A stretch of DNA of 64,000 nt from Ectothiorhodospiraceae bacterium (GCA_007134775.1 SLKC01000071.1:1-64000); one strand, 5' to 3'; positions 9,742 to 18,014 are shown, counted from the stretch's first letter. The notes: generated by a model from the letters alone, not told the origin. A program made the numbers and translations.

Positions 9742-10365
9742 ATGAGCCAGTATTTCCAGATCCATCCGCAGACCCCGCAGCAGCGACTGATCCGCCGTGC
9801 CGCCGAGATCGTCGATGCGGGGGGGGTCGTCGTCTACCCGACCGATTCGACCTACGCAGTGGGTTGCCATCTCGGTGACAAGGCTGCGCTGGAACGGATC
9901 CGTTCTCTGCGCGGTGTCGACCACGATCACCACTTCACCCTGGTCTGCCGCGACCTATCCGAGCTGGCCAAGTTTGCCCGGGTCGACAAATCGGACTATC
10001 GCCTGCTGCGGACGCTGACACCGGGGCCCTACACCTTCATCCTGCGCGGCACCAACGAGGTCCCGCGGCGCCTGCTGCATCCCAAGCGCAAGACGATCGG
10101 CCTGCGGGTACCGGACAATGCGATCAGCCAGGCGCTGTTGGCGAGCCTCGGCCAGCCGCTAATGAGCAGCTCGCTGCTGCTCCCGGGCGATGACCTCCCG
10201 ATGACCGACGCCAGCGAGATCCGTGAACGGGTCGAGCATGCCGTCGATCTCGTGATCGACGGCGGTGCCGGTGGTATGGAGCCGACGACGGTCCTGCGCC
10301 TGGACAACGACCGCGTCGAGATCGAGCGCCGGGGCGCCGGGCCGGTGGACTGGCTGGAGGCCTGA
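9742..10365 (+). CDS. yciO: YciO-type Sua5/YrdC domain protein (threonylcarbamoyl-AMP synthase family)
   Basis: 207 residues from ATG 9742; the N-terminus MSQYFQIHPQTPQQRLI is nearly that of E. coli YciO, which decides the start over an upstream in-frame GTG. The YrdC/Sua5 double-stranded-RNA-binding fold motifs are present: VYPTDSTYAVGC (about 33-44), KRKTIGLRVPD and SSSLLLPGDD. Family members make threonylcarbamoyl-AMP for tRNA t6A, but the YciO branch is not a proven t6A enzyme. trpS follows on the same strand 128 bases later, then scpAB, a frequent gammaproteobacterial arrangement. Confidence 0.92.
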   Translation: MSQYFQIHPQTPQQRLIRRAAEIVDAGGVVVYPTDSTYAVGCHLGDKAALERIRSLRGVDHDHHFTLVCRDLSELAKFARVDKSDYRLLRTLTPGPYTFILRGTNEVPRRLLHPKRKTIGLRVPDNAISQALLASLGQPLMSSSLLLPGDDLPMTDASEIRERVEHAVDLVIDGGAGGMEPTTVLRLDNDRVEIERRGAGPVDWLEA

Positions 10366-10493
10366 GTGCGCCGACGCGCCCTGCTGGCGTACAATCCGGC
10401 GCCCGTTGTTGTTGCTCGCCCCTCCTGCCGCGGGAGCGGTGGGTGGACCGGTGCAATCGCGGTCACCACCCGATGCTGACTGGGAGTACAGTC

Positions 10494-11711
10494 TTGAGTT
10501 CGGTAGCCACACAGAATTCGCGGGTCGTGTCCGGCATGCGACCGACCGGTCATCTCCATCTGGGCCACTATCACGGCGTGCTGCGCAATTGGATCGAGCT
10601 GCAGCACAGTTACGAGTGTTTCTTCTTCGTGGCCGATTGGCACGCGCTGACCACGCACTACGAGAATCCGGGCGATATCGCCGGCAATAGCTGGGATATG
10701 GTCGTTGATTGGTTGGCGGCCGGCGTCGATCCGGGCTCGGCGACGCTGTTCGTCCAGTCGCGTGTGCCCGAGCATGCCGAACTCCATCTGCTGCTGTCGA
10801 TGATCACGCCGCTGGGGTGGCTCGAACGCGTCCCGAGCTACAAGGACCAGCAGGAGAAACTGCGCGAACATGATCTCGCAACCTACGGATTTTTGGGGTA
10901 TCCGCTGCTGCAGAGTGCGGATATCCTGATCTACCGGGCGGGCTCGGTGCCGGTCGGTGAGGACCAGGTCGCGCATGTGGAGATCACGCGCGAAGTGGCG
11001 CGACGGTTCAACTACTTCTATGGCCGCGAGCCCGACTTCGAGGCCAATGTTGAACGGGCCCTGCGCAAGATGGGGCGTAAGAATGCGAGCCTCTACCGCA
11101 ACCTCCGCCGCCGCTACCAAGAGCAGGGCGACGAGGAGGCGCTCGAGGTCGCGCGTGCCCTGCTCGAATCGCAGCAGAACATCTCCGTCGGCGATCGTGA
11201 TCGCCTCTTCGGCTATCTGGAGGGCTCGGTCAAGGTCATCCTGCCGGAGCCCCAGCCACTGCTGACCGAGGCACCGAAGATGCCGGGCCTTGATGGTCAG
11301 AAGATGTCGAAGTCGTACAATAATACGATCGCGTTGCGCGAAGAGCCCGACGAGGTGGCGAAGAAGATCCGTACCATGCCGACGGATCCCGCGCGCGTGC
11401 GGCGCAAGGATCCCGGCGATCCGGAGAAGTGCCCGGTCTGGCCGTTGCATCAGGTCTATTCGGACGAGGCCACGCGCGACTGGGTGGTCGAGGGCTGTAC
11501 GAGCGCTGGCATCGGCTGTCTCGAATGCAAGCAGTGCGTGATTGAGCAGGTGCAGGAAGAGCTCGCGCCGATGCGCGAACGGGCGCGCGATTACACCGAG
11601 GATCCGGCGCAGGTACGCACTGTGCTGGCCGAGGGGACTGAGGCGGCGCGGGATATGGCGCGCGATACGCTCGATGAAGTGCGCCGGGTGATGGGACTGG
11701 TGCAACGGTGA
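10494..11711 (+). CDS. trpS: Tryptophanyl-tRNA synthetase (long form with Cys cluster)
   Basis: 405 residues from TTG 10494, preceded by GGGAG at 10482-10486; ATG 10473 would give 412 residues but has no ribosome site. Class I synthetase: the HIGH-type motif is GHLHLGHYHG and the KMSKS motif is GQKMSKSYNN. Compared with the 334-residue E. coli enzyme it has an insertion and, near the C-terminus, Cys313, Cys335, Cys342, Cys345 and Cys348, a pattern close to the Fe4S4-binding TrpRS of Thermotoga. A TACAAT hexamer at 10391-10396 might belong to a promoter. The stop overlaps the scpA start. Confidence 0.95.
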   Translation: MSSVATQNSRVVSGMRPTGHLHLGHYHGVLRNWIELQHSYECFFFVADWHALTTHYENPGDIAGNSWDMVVDWLAAGVDPGSATLFVQSRVPEHAELHLLLSMITPLGWLERVPSYKDQQEKLREHDLATYGFLGYPLLQSADILIYRAGSVPVGEDQVAHVEITREVARRFNYFYGREPDFEANVERALRKMGRKNASLYRNLRRRYQEQGDEEALEVARALLESQQNISVGDRDRLFGYLEGSVKVILPEPQPLLTEAPKMPGLDGQKMSKSYNNTIALREEPDEVAKKIRTMPTDPARVRRKDPGDPEKCPVWPLHQVYSDEATRDWVVEGCTSAGIGCLECKQCVIEQVQEELAPMRERARDYTEDPAQVRTVLAEGTEAARDMARDTLDEVRRVMGLVQR

Positions 11712-12601
11712 CGGCGGGGGGGCCGCAGGAGACCGCAGCGCCGGTGGGCGGACGGCAGGAGGAGATGCCTTTTGCCGTCGTCCAGGGCGAGCCCCTTACC
11801 GAACTGCCGCAGGATCTCTATATCCCCCCCGACGCGCTCGAGATCATACTCGAGGCCTTCGAGGGCCCGCTCGATCTGCTGCTCTACCTGATCCGGCGGC
11901 AGAACCTCGATATCCTCGACATCCCGATCTTCACCATCACGCGGCAGTACATGGAGTACATCGCGTTGATGAACGAGCTCCGCCTCGAGCTGGCCGCCGA
12001 GTACCTGCTGATGGCGGTCATGCTGGCCGAGATCAAGTCGCGCATGCTGTTGCCGAAGCCGGCGGTCGTCGAGGAGGAGGAGGATCCGCGCGCGGAGCTG
12101 GTGCGGCGTCTACAGGAGTACGAACGGTATCGTCGGGCCGCGGAGGCGTTTGACGAACTACCGCGTGTCGGGCGGGAGATCTTCCCCGCTTCGGCCGGTG
12201 TGCCGACGTTGCCAAGCAACGAGGTCGAGCCCCACATCGAACTGCGCGAGCTGCTCACGGTCTTCGCTGAGGTCGTTCGGCGGGCCGAGCTGCTCTCCCA
12301 TCACAACATCGAGCGTGAACCGCTGTCCGTGCGCCAGCGGATGTCGGAGATGCTCTCCCGGCTCGAGCCGGGTCGCCCGGTCGAGTTTCGCGCGTTGCTC
12401 AGCGCGCGCGAAGGGCGTGCCGCAGTCGTCGTGACCCTGCTGGCGACCCTCGAGCTACTCAAGGAGCATGTCATTGAAGTGGTCCAGGCGGAGCCCTTCG
12501 CGCCGATTTATCTGCGCGCCACCGGTAGTGCGCGTGAGGAGCCGGTCACGGCGCAGAGCGGGGAGGCGGTCGTAGCGCCGGGAGGTCCTGATGGAGCATG
12601 A
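11708..12601 (+). CDS. scpA: Segregation and condensation protein A
   Basis: 297 residues, GTG start overlapping the trpS stop (GTGA). Kleisin subunit that bridges SMC heads with ScpB in chromosome condensation. The family signature FEGPLDLLLYLIRRQNLDILDIPI is at about residues 52-76 and the helical YLLMAVMLAEIKSRMLLP follows. Residues 1-40 are a poorly conserved leader and the C-terminal 30 residues look disordered. It ends 11 bases inside scpB. The window does not show an smc gene. Confidence 0.94.
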   Translation: MTAGGPQETAAPVGGRQEEMPFAVVQGEPLTELPQDLYIPPDALEIILEAFEGPLDLLLYLIRRQNLDILDIPIFTITRQYMEYIALMNELRLELAAEYLLMAVMLAEIKSRMLLPKPAVVEEEEDPRAELVRRLQEYERYRRAAEAFDELPRVGREIFPASAGVPTLPSNEVEPHIELRELLTVFAEVVRRAELLSHHNIEREPLSVRQRMSEMLSRLEPGRPVEFRALLSAREGRAAVVVTLLATLELLKEHVIEVVQAEPFAPIYLRATGSAREEPVTAQSGEAVVAPGGPDGA

Positions 12602-13310
12602 GCAGGTCGAGCGGGTGATCGAGGCGGCCTTGCTTGCGGCCGGGCACCCCCTGTCGATTCGGGATCTCGAGCGACTGTTCGCCGGTGAGGCCGATGCGCC
12701 GCCGCGCGATGCCATCCGGCGCGCGCTGGTGGCGCTCGAGGAGGACTGTGCCGCGCGTAGCCTGGAGCTGCGCGAGGTGGCATCGGGCTACCGTCTGCAG
12801 GTACGCTCAGAGTTCGCGCCCTGGCTCGGGCGCCTCTGGGAGGAGAAGCCCCCCCGCTATTCGCGCGCACTGCTGGAGACGCTCGCCATTATTGCCTATC
12901 GCCAACCGGTGACGCGCTCGGAGATCGAGGAGATCCGCGGCGTCTCGGTTAGCACTCAGATCATGCGGACCTTGCAGGAGCGCCACTGGATCCGCGTCGT
13001 CGGCCACCGCGATTCACCGGGACAGCCGGCGATGTATGGCACCACGCGCGAGTTCTTGGATCACTTCAATCTGAAGACGCTCGATCAGCTGCCGACACTC
13101 AGTGAAGTGCGCGATCTGGATCAACGCTATCCCGAACTGGCATTCGAGGCGGAGCCCACAGGGCGGGAGGCCGAGGCTGACGACTCCGCAGCGGGCCCGA
13201 GCGATGGCGCGGGGACGGACGCCGCCGTCAGTAGCGGGGCGGATGCGCACGTGGACGATGACGCCGCCGGGGATGGCGCCGACGGCGATGAACCGCGGGA
13301 AGTCCACTGA
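12591..13310 (+). CDS. scpB: Segregation and condensation protein B
   Basis: 239 residues; ATG lies inside the end of scpA. Two winged-helix domains fill about residues 1-165 (QVERVIEAALLAAGHPLSIRDLERLF; YSRALLETLAIIAYRQPVTRSEIEEIRGV; HRDSPGQPAMYGTTREFLDHFNL). The last 60 or so residues are an acidic, Asp/Ala/Gly-rich tail of low complexity, commonly seen in high-GC species. Partner of ScpA in the condensin-like complex. The stop and the sixA start share one base (TGATG). Confidence 0.94.
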   Translation: MEHEQVERVIEAALLAAGHPLSIRDLERLFAGEADAPPRDAIRRALVALEEDCAARSLELREVASGYRLQVRSEFAPWLGRLWEEKPPRYSRALLETLAIIAYRQPVTRSEIEEIRGVSVSTQIMRTLQERHWIRVVGHRDSPGQPAMYGTTREFLDHFNLKTLDQLPTLSEVRDLDQRYPELAFEAEPTGREAEADDSAAGPSDGAGTDAAVSSGADAHVDDDAAGDGADGDEPREVH

Positions 13311-13840
13311 TGTTCCGCTGCCTCGTGGTACGCCATGCCGAGGCCGAATCGGTCTCCGACAGCGGCCTCGATGTCGATCGGGCCCTCACCGATCGCGGCA
13401 GTGCGAGCATGGGCGATGCGGCGTACGGGCTCGCGCAGATCGTGCGCCGCCCCGAACTGATCGCCACGAGCCCGTACGAGCGGGCGCAGGAGACCGGGCG
13501 GATCATCGCCGACGCATTTGCGAATCTCCCCGCCGTCGAAGTCACCGAGAGCCTTGCCGCGGGCAGCCGACCCGAGGACATCATGGCGTGGCTGGGCACG
13601 CGGCAGGGGCGGCTGGTCGCAATGGTCGGTCACGAGCCGGATCTGGGGCGCTTCGTCAGTCTCGCCCTTGCGGGAGTCAGCCGCAGCTTCTATCCCATGT
13701 ACAAGGGAGCCGTCTGCCTGATCGAGTTTCCAGCGGTGCCGCGGGCCGGCAATGCAACGCTGGAGTGGGCCCTCGAGGCGAGCCATCTTGCGCGTCTGGC
13801 CGGGAGCGACTACGCCCTCCGCAGCAGCGGTCCATCGTAG
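13310..13840 (+). CDS. sixA: Phosphohistidine phosphatase SixA
   Basis: 176 residues of the histidine phosphatase (RHG) superfamily, small SixA branch. The phosphate-accepting His is in VVRHAEAES (residues 6-14), an Arg pocket in TSPYERAQETGRI and the second catalytic His in VGHEPDLGRFV. SixA dephosphorylates phosphohistidine on signalling proteins, in E. coli the NPr phosphotransfer protein. It is translationally coupled to scpB (one-base overlap). Substrate in this organism is unknown. Confidence 0.88.
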   Translation: MFRCLVVRHAEAESVSDSGLDVDRALTDRGSASMGDAAYGLAQIVRRPELIATSPYERAQETGRIIADAFANLPAVEVTESLAAGSRPEDIMAWLGTRQGRLVAMVGHEPDLGRFVSLALAGVSRSFYPMYKGAVCLIEFPAVPRAGNATLEWALEASHLARLAGSDYALRSSGPS

Positions 13841-13842
13841 GC

Positions 13843-14058
13843 ATGAAGGCCGACACGAAAGCGATTCCCCCCTTGCCCGCGTCGCCATGCATCGGCGCCT
13901 GCCGTCTCGACGCCAGGGGCACGCTCTGCGTGGGCTGCCGACGTACACCGGAGGAGATCCGTGCATGGCCGGGCGCCGACGCCGCTGAACGCGAGCGGAT
14001 CCTGGCCGCCGTTGCGGCGCGCGGCCGGGCCGCCGCGGCCGGCGAGGGTGAAACTTGA
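13843..14058 (+). CDS. DUF1289 small cysteine-rich protein
   Basis: 71 residues from ATG 13843, 2 bases after sixA stop. The core SPCIGACRLDARGTLCVGCRRTPEEIRAW shows the C-x3-C ... C-x2-C pattern of DUF1289 proteins, sometimes called Fe-S or zinc-ribbon-like; function unknown. The Ala/Arg/Glu-rich tail is not conserved. It ends at 14058, so its stop codon overlaps a candidate heat-shock promoter of htpX. Confidence 0.85.
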   Translation: MKADTKAIPPLPASPCIGACRLDARGTLCVGCRRTPEEIRAWPGADAAERERILAAVAARGRAAAAGEGET

Positions 14059-14081
14059 ATCTGCGCGCGCTGTCTCCATGA
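14054..14081 (+). promoter_or_regulatory. Candidate sigma32 (heat-shock) promoter for htpX
   Basis: CTTGAA at 14054-14059 and CTCCATGA at 14074-14081 are separated by 14 bases, close to the sigma32 consensus CTTGAA-N14-CCCCATNT. It overlaps the end of the DUF1289 gene and lies about 50 bases before htpX, a gene with known heat-shock control in E. coli. Confidence 0.6.
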
Positions 14082-14130
14082 TGGTGTGCGGTTGATCAAT
14101 TGCGTGATCGCATCCCTCGGAGGATAGGCT

Positions 14131-15018
14131 GTGTTCAAGCGTGTCGGGCTCTTCCTGCTGACCAACGTGGCGATCCTTGTCGTGCTCTCCGTCATCCTGG
14201 GCCTGCTCGGGATCGGCGGCATGCTCGACGAGGACCAGATCGGCATCAACTACACCGCGCTACTCATCATTGCAGCGGTGATCGGCTTCGGCGGTTCGCT
14301 GATCTCGCTGGCGATCTCGAAATGGATGGCCAAGCGCGCCACTGGCGCGAAGGTGATCGAGCAGCCCGCCAACGAGGTCGAGCACTGGCTGGTGTCGACC
14401 GTCAAGCGTCAGGCCGACCGCGCCGGTGTCGGGATGCCGGAGGTGGCCATCTACGACGCCCCCGAGATCAACGCGTTCGCCACTGGGGCGCGGCGCAACT
14501 CGGCCCTGGTTGCCGTCAGTACGGGGCTGCTGAAGAACATGTCGCGCGATGAGGCCGAGGCGGTGCTCGGCCACGAGGTGAGCCACGTCGCCAATGGCGA
14601 CATGATCACGCTGACCCTGATCCAGGGCGTCGTCAACACGTTCGTCATCTTCCTCTCGCGCATCATCGGCCACTTCGTCGACCGCGTGGTGTTCAAAAAC
14701 GAGCAGGGTCATGGGCCCGGGTTCTGGATCGTGACCATCGTCGCCCAGATCGTGCTCGGTATCCTGGCCTCGATGATCGTGATGTGGTTCTCCCGCTATC
14801 GCGAGTTCCATGCCGATGAGGGCGGCGCCCGGCTTGCTTCGCGCGAGAAGATGATCGCGGCGCTCGAGCGGCTCAAGCGCAACTACGAGCCCTCGACACT
14901 GCCCGATCAGGTGGAGGCCTTCGGCATCAGCGGCAACATGGGGCAGGGGCTGAAGCGGCTGTTCATGTCCCACCCGCCGCTGGACGAGCGGATCGCGCAC
15001 CTCAAGAGCCTGCGCTAG
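14131..15018 (+). CDS. htpX: Membrane protease HtpX
   Basis: 295 residues, GTG start preceded by GGAGGA at 14119-14124. M48 zinc metalloprotease of the inner membrane acting in membrane-protein quality control alongside FtsH. Two N-terminal membrane segments (about 7-28 and 42-62), HEVSH zinc motif at 148-152, two more hydrophobic segments (about 160-180 and 196-215), and the downstream Glu ligand in [12 protein letters not shown]. The stop codon TAG (15016-15018) is the first three bases of the left arm of an inverted-repeat element. A sigma32-like promoter lies upstream. Confidence 0.95.
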   Translation: MFKRVGLFLLTNVAILVVLSVILGLLGIGGMLDEDQIGINYTALLIIAAVIGFGGSLISLAISKWMAKRATGAKVIEQPANEVEHWLVSTVKRQADRAGVGMPEVAIYDAPEINAFATGARRNSALVAVSTGLLKNMSRDEAEAVLGHEVSHVANGDMITLTLIQGVVNTFVIFLSRIIGHFVDRVVFKNEQGHGPGFWIVTIVAQIVLGILASMIVMWFSRYREFHADEGGARLASREKMIAALERLKRNYEPSTLPDQVEAFGISGNMGQGLKRLFMSHPPLDERIAHLKSLR

Positions 15019-15281
15019 TGGGCCATGCGGGAATTTCGGTCATTCTCTGCGGTGCTGCGCGCTTTCGCCGCAAGGCGCGAGGAGCGCGTGTAGCGACACT
15101 ACACAAGTGACGAGCAACGCCGCGGCGGGAGCGCACAGCACCGCGCGCAGGGAGCGGACATGGCGGCCCATCACCGCGTTGCGCCTCACTCACGTAGGAC
15201 GCGCTACGCTCGCTCGGCGCGCCTTGTGCTGGACCGCCATGTCCGCTCAGAGAATCACCGAAATTCCCGCATGGCCCACTA
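15016..15281. repeat. Nested inverted-repeat element (MITE-like), 266 bp
   Basis: This fills most of the 318-base gap between htpX and the minus-strand Smr gene. Outer arms 15016-15049 and 15248-15281 are 34-bp inverted repeats with one mismatch. Inside are two further inverted pairs: 15049-15062 with 15131-15144 (14 bp, one mismatch), and 15152-15166 with 15234-15248 (15 bp, perfect). The cores 15072-15120 and, reverse-complemented, 15177-15225 are recognisably similar, so the inside looks like two related units in inverted orientation. No transposase or convincing ORF is inside. A non-autonomous transposable element or a structured-RNA element are the two main readings; I cannot see copies elsewhere in the window. 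Confidence 0.8.
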
Positions 15282-15336
15282 GCGACTGTCCCCGTTTGAT
15301 GGGCGTGCGGTGCAGTCCGCTCGCGCGCTCGCGAAG

Positions 15337-15879
15337 CTAACGCCGGCGCAGGAGCACGTAGAGGGCGCCGCCGCCGCCATCCACCGGGCGCGCGGAACAG
15401 AACGCGAGCACCTCGTCGCGCCGGCGCAGCCAGTTGGCCACGGCCGGTTTGAGGATCGGCCCCTCGTTGGCCGAGCGCCGGCCCTTGCCGTGGATGATCC
15501 GCACCCCACTGAGCCCACGCGCACGGCAGTCGGCGAGGAAATCCCGCAGCACCTGTGCGGCCTGCGCCCGGGTCATCCCGTGCAGGTCGAGTTCCGCCTG
15601 CATGCTGTACTGGCCGCGGCGCAGCCGCCGCAGGACCCGTCGTTGCACACCGGGGCGGGCGTGGAAGAGTTCCTCGGCCACATCGGCGTCGGGGTCGTCC
15701 AGGGCGCCACTGGCCAGCGCCTCACGCGCCGCCGCCTCATCCGCTTCGCGCTGCCGGGCCCTCGGCGCCGGTCGCGGGCCCTCGGGCGCACGCCGGTCGG
15801 TCTTCACCGGCTGCACCTCGCGCATCGCTTCGCGGAACAGCCGGCGCTCCTCGTCGTCGATGTCGTCGCGCTGGCCCAT
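15337..15879 (-). CDS. Smr domain protein (SmrA-like)
   Basis: 180 residues from ATG 15879 (MGQRDDIDDEERRLFREAM). N-terminal acidic/basic helical part, then a C-terminal Smr domain (about 95-178) with ELDLHGMTRAQAAQVLRDFL, VRIIHGKGRRS and PAVANWL. The LDLHG and HGKG motifs are those of Smr nucleases; E. coli SmrA/B-type proteins act on DNA or on mRNA at collided ribosomes. Longer upstream in-frame starts run into the divergent surE region and are rejected. The next feature on its 3' side is the inverted-repeat element. Confidence 0.9.
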   Translation of the reverse strand: MGQRDDIDDEERRLFREAMREVQPVKTDRRAPEGPRPAPRARQREADEAAAREALASGALDDPDADVAEELFHARPGVQRRVLRRLRRGQYSMQAELDLHGMTRAQAAQVLRDFLADCRARGLSGVRIIHGKGRRSANEGPILKPAVANWLRRRDEVLAFCSARPVDGGGGALYVLLRRR

Positions 15880-15923
15880 GCCCGGCAGTATAGAGATCGC
15901 CGTCGCGCTCGTGCACCCGTCGA

Positions 15924-15945
15924 CGTGGCAGCAGTGGCTGCCACG
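15924..15945. promoter_or_regulatory. Perfect 9-bp palindrome in the smr-surE divergent region
   Basis: CGTGGCAGC (15924-15932) and GCTGCCACG (15937-15945) with a 4-base spacer. It overlaps the -35 of the candidate surE promoter, so an operator is plausible; it could also be an RNA hairpin. Confidence 0.45.
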
Positions 15946-15966
15946 CTGATCGAAGTAACGTATCAT
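15938..15966 (+). promoter_or_regulatory. Candidate sigma70 promoter for surE
   Basis: CTGCCA (15938-15943), 17-base spacer, TATCAT (15961-15966), about 30 bases before the surE ATG. A stem CTCGGG/CCCGAG (15970-15975, 15986-15991) would sit in the leader just before the start codon. Confidence 0.35.
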
Positions 15967-15995
15967 CCGCTCGGGCGTCCCTTTTCCCGAGCACG

Positions 15996-16751
15996 ATGCG
16001 AATACTGATTGCCAATGACGACGGCTTCCGCAGCCCCGGGCTGGCTGCACTCCACGCGGAACTCGCCACGGTCGCTGAATGTACGGTGGTCGCGCCCGAT
16101 CGCGACCGCAGCGGCGCGAGCAACTCCCTGACGCTCACGCGTCCGCTGCGCGCGCATCGCCAGGACAACGGCTTCATCGCCGTCGAGGGCACGCCGACGG
16201 ACTGTGTCCATCTCGCCATCAATGGCTTCTTCGAGGAGCCGCCCGACATGGTCGTCTCGGGGGTGAACGCGGGCGCGAACATGGGCGATGATGTCCACTA
16301 CTCGGGCACGGTCGCCGCGGCGATGGAGGGCCGTTCCCTCGGCCTGCCGGCGATCGCCGTCTCGCTCGTCGGCCACGAGCCCCTGCACCACTATGCGACC
16401 GCCGCCCGGGTCGTGCGCGAACTCATTGCCCGTCTGGCGGGGCGCCGCCAGCCCGCGAGCATCATCAACGTCAATGTACCCGACAGGCCGTATGAGGAAC
16501 TCGCGGGATGGCGGGCCACGCGCCTGGGCAATCGGCACAAGTCGGAACCGGTCATCGTTACGCGCGATCCGCGCGGGCGCGAGTGTTATTGGATCGGCGC
16601 GCCCGGTCCCGAACAGGATGCCGGCGAGGGCACGGACTTCCACGCCGTCGCCGCCGGCTGCGTCTCGGTGACGCCGCTCGCGTCGGACATGACGCGGCAT
16701 ACGGCGTTGCCGGCCGTCGAGGAATGGATCGGGGTATGCGACCGAGACTGA
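15996..16751 (+). CDS. surE: 5'/3'-nucleotidase SurE
   Basis: 251 residues. Metal-dependent nucleoside 5'-monophosphate (and polyphosphate) phosphatase. The N-terminal metal motif is [13 protein letters not shown] (3-15), with [16 protein letters not shown] and [26 protein letters not shown] as further signatures. No clear ribosome site precedes the ATG; a short hairpin lies there instead. The stop overlaps the start of pcm by 16 bases, giving the conserved surE-pcm pair linked in E. coli to stationary-phase survival. Confidence 0.96.
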   Translation: MRILIANDDGFRSPGLAALHAELATVAECTVVAPDRDRSGASNSLTLTRPLRAHRQDNGFIAVEGTPTDCVHLAINGFFEEPPDMVVSGVNAGANMGDDVHYSGTVAAAMEGRSLGLPAIAVSLVGHEPLHHYATAARVVRELIARLAGRRQPASIINVNVPDRPYEELAGWRATRLGNRHKSEPVIVTRDPRGRECYWIGAPGPEQDAGEGTDFHAVAAGCVSVTPLASDMTRHTALPAVEEWIGVCDRD

Positions 16752-17419
16752 GCGCACGCGAGATCGCGGGTATCGGCATGACGTCGCAGCGCACTCGTGA
16801 TCGGTTGATCGAGCGCCTGCGTGCCAAAGGGATCCGCGACGAGCGTGTGCTCGAGGTGATGCGGCGCACGCCGCGCCACCTGTTCATGGACGAGGCGCTC
16901 GCCCACCGCGCCTACGAAGATACCTCGCTGCCGATCGGCCATGGTCAGACCATTTCGCAGCCCTTCGTCGTCGCCCGGATGACGGCGGCGGTCTGTACGG
17001 ATCTGCCGCTGGCGGCGGGCCGGGTGCTCGAGATCGGCACGGGCTCCGGCTATCAGGCCGCCGTGCTCGCGGGCCTGGTCAGCGAGGTCTGTACGGTCGA
17101 GCGGATCCGCCCGCTGCTCGAACGCGCGCGCGAGCGCTTCCGCGACCTGGGCCTCGATGCCGTGCGCAGTGCCCACGCCGACGGCGCGATCGGTTGGGCC
17201 GAGCACGCGCCCTATGACGCCATCCTGCTCACGGCCGCGCCACCGGCCATCCCGCCGTCGCTGTTCGATCAGCTCGGCCCCGGCGGTTGCCTGGTGGCGC
17301 CGGTGGGTGAGGGTAGCGATCAAGAGCTGGTGCGCTACCGGCGCTGCGGCGGCGGGCGCATGGAGCGTGAGGTCCTCGGCCGGGTGAGCTTCGTCCCGTT
17401 CCGCGGCGGCCGGGGCTGA
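16736..17419 (+). CDS. pcm: Protein-L-isoaspartate O-methyltransferase
   Basis: 227 residues from ATG 16736, inside the end of surE. Uses SAM to methylate abnormal L-isoaspartyl residues in aged proteins so they can revert. [18 protein letters not shown]-type [25 protein letters not shown] and the SAM-binding [15 protein letters not shown] are visible in order. An internal Met at 16781 begins the minimal domain, but the extended N-terminus ([14 protein letters not shown]) resembles relatives. yqaA starts 1 base after the stop. Confidence 0.95.
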   Translation: MRPRLSAREIAGIGMTSQRTRDRLIERLRAKGIRDERVLEVMRRTPRHLFMDEALAHRAYEDTSLPIGHGQTISQPFVVARMTAAVCTDLPLAAGRVLEIGTGSGYQAAVLAGLVSEVCTVERIRPLLERARERFRDLGLDAVRSAHADGAIGWAEHAPYDAILLTAAPPAIPPSLFDQLGPGGCLVAPVGEGSDQELVRYRRCGGGRMEREVLGRVSFVPFRGGRG

Positions 17420-17420
17420 C

Positions 17421-18014
17421 GTGGGCCCGATGCGCCTATTTGGCCCCCTCTACGATCGGGTGCTGCGCTGGTCCGCGCACCGCCTGGCGCCACGCTATCT
17501 CGCGGGCGTCTCGTTCGCCGAGTCGTCCTTCTTTCCGATTCCGCCCGACGTGATGCTGATCCCGATGGCGGTGGCGCGGCCGCAGCGCGCGTTGCACTTC
17601 GCACTCATCACGACACTCGCCTCGGTGGCCGGCGCCCTGCTGGGCTACGCCGTGGGCTATTTCGCCCTCGAACTCCTGTTCCCCTGGATCGAGGGCGCGG
17701 GCATGGCCGACGACTACTACACCGCGGTCGCCTGGTTCGACGAATGGGGGCTCTGGGTCATGCTGCTTGCCGGGTTCACCCCGCTGCCGTTCAAGCTCTT
17801 TACCATCGCAGCGGGCGCCCTGTCGCTGGCGCTACTGCCCTTCCTCATCGGCAGCTTTATCGGGCGCGGAACCCGGTTTTTCCTTGTTGCGGGTGTCGCG
17901 GGTATGCTGGGCCCGAAAGTCGAGCCTTGGGTGCGGCGATGGATCGAGTGGCTCGGGTGGGGCCTGTTGCTGCTGATCGGTTTGTTGTGGCTGTACTGGC
18001 AGTACGGCGGCTGA
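17421..18014 (+). CDS. yqaA: YqaA family (DedA-like) inner membrane protein
   Basis: 197 residues, GTG start (ATG at 17430 is an alternative). SNARE-associated/DedA superfamily: FAESSFFPIPPDVMLIPMAVARP near the N-terminus is the characteristic re-entrant segment, and GFTPLPFKLFTIAAGAL is the second. About four or five membrane helices in all, ending in GWGLLLLIGLLWLYWQY. DedA relatives include lipid-carrier flippases, but the YqaA branch is uncharacterised. Conserved neighbour between pcm and nlpD; nlpD begins within its last codons. Confidence 0.88.
   Translation: MGPMRLFGPLYDRVLRWSAHRLAPRYLAGVSFAESSFFPIPPDVMLIPMAVARPQRALHFALITTLASVAGALLGYAVGYFALELLFPWIEGAGMADDYYTAVAWFDEWGLWVMLLAGFTPLPFKLFTIAAGALSLALLPFLIGSFIGRGTRFFLVAGVAGMLGPKVEPWVRRWIEWLGWGLLLLIGLLWLYWQYGG

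Noticed and set aside
10366-10493. T-box or trp attenuator before trpS
   Set aside because: No T-box motif, no Trp-rich leader peptide, no terminator; only a TACAAT hexamer.
10029-11705. 558-codon minus-strand frame opposite yciO/trpS
   Set aside because: Crosses two genes and lacks any family signature; a shadow frame.
15107-15340. Open frame inside the inverted-repeat element
   Set aside because: It is composed of the repeat's own palindromic sequence, with no ribosome site or recognisable protein.
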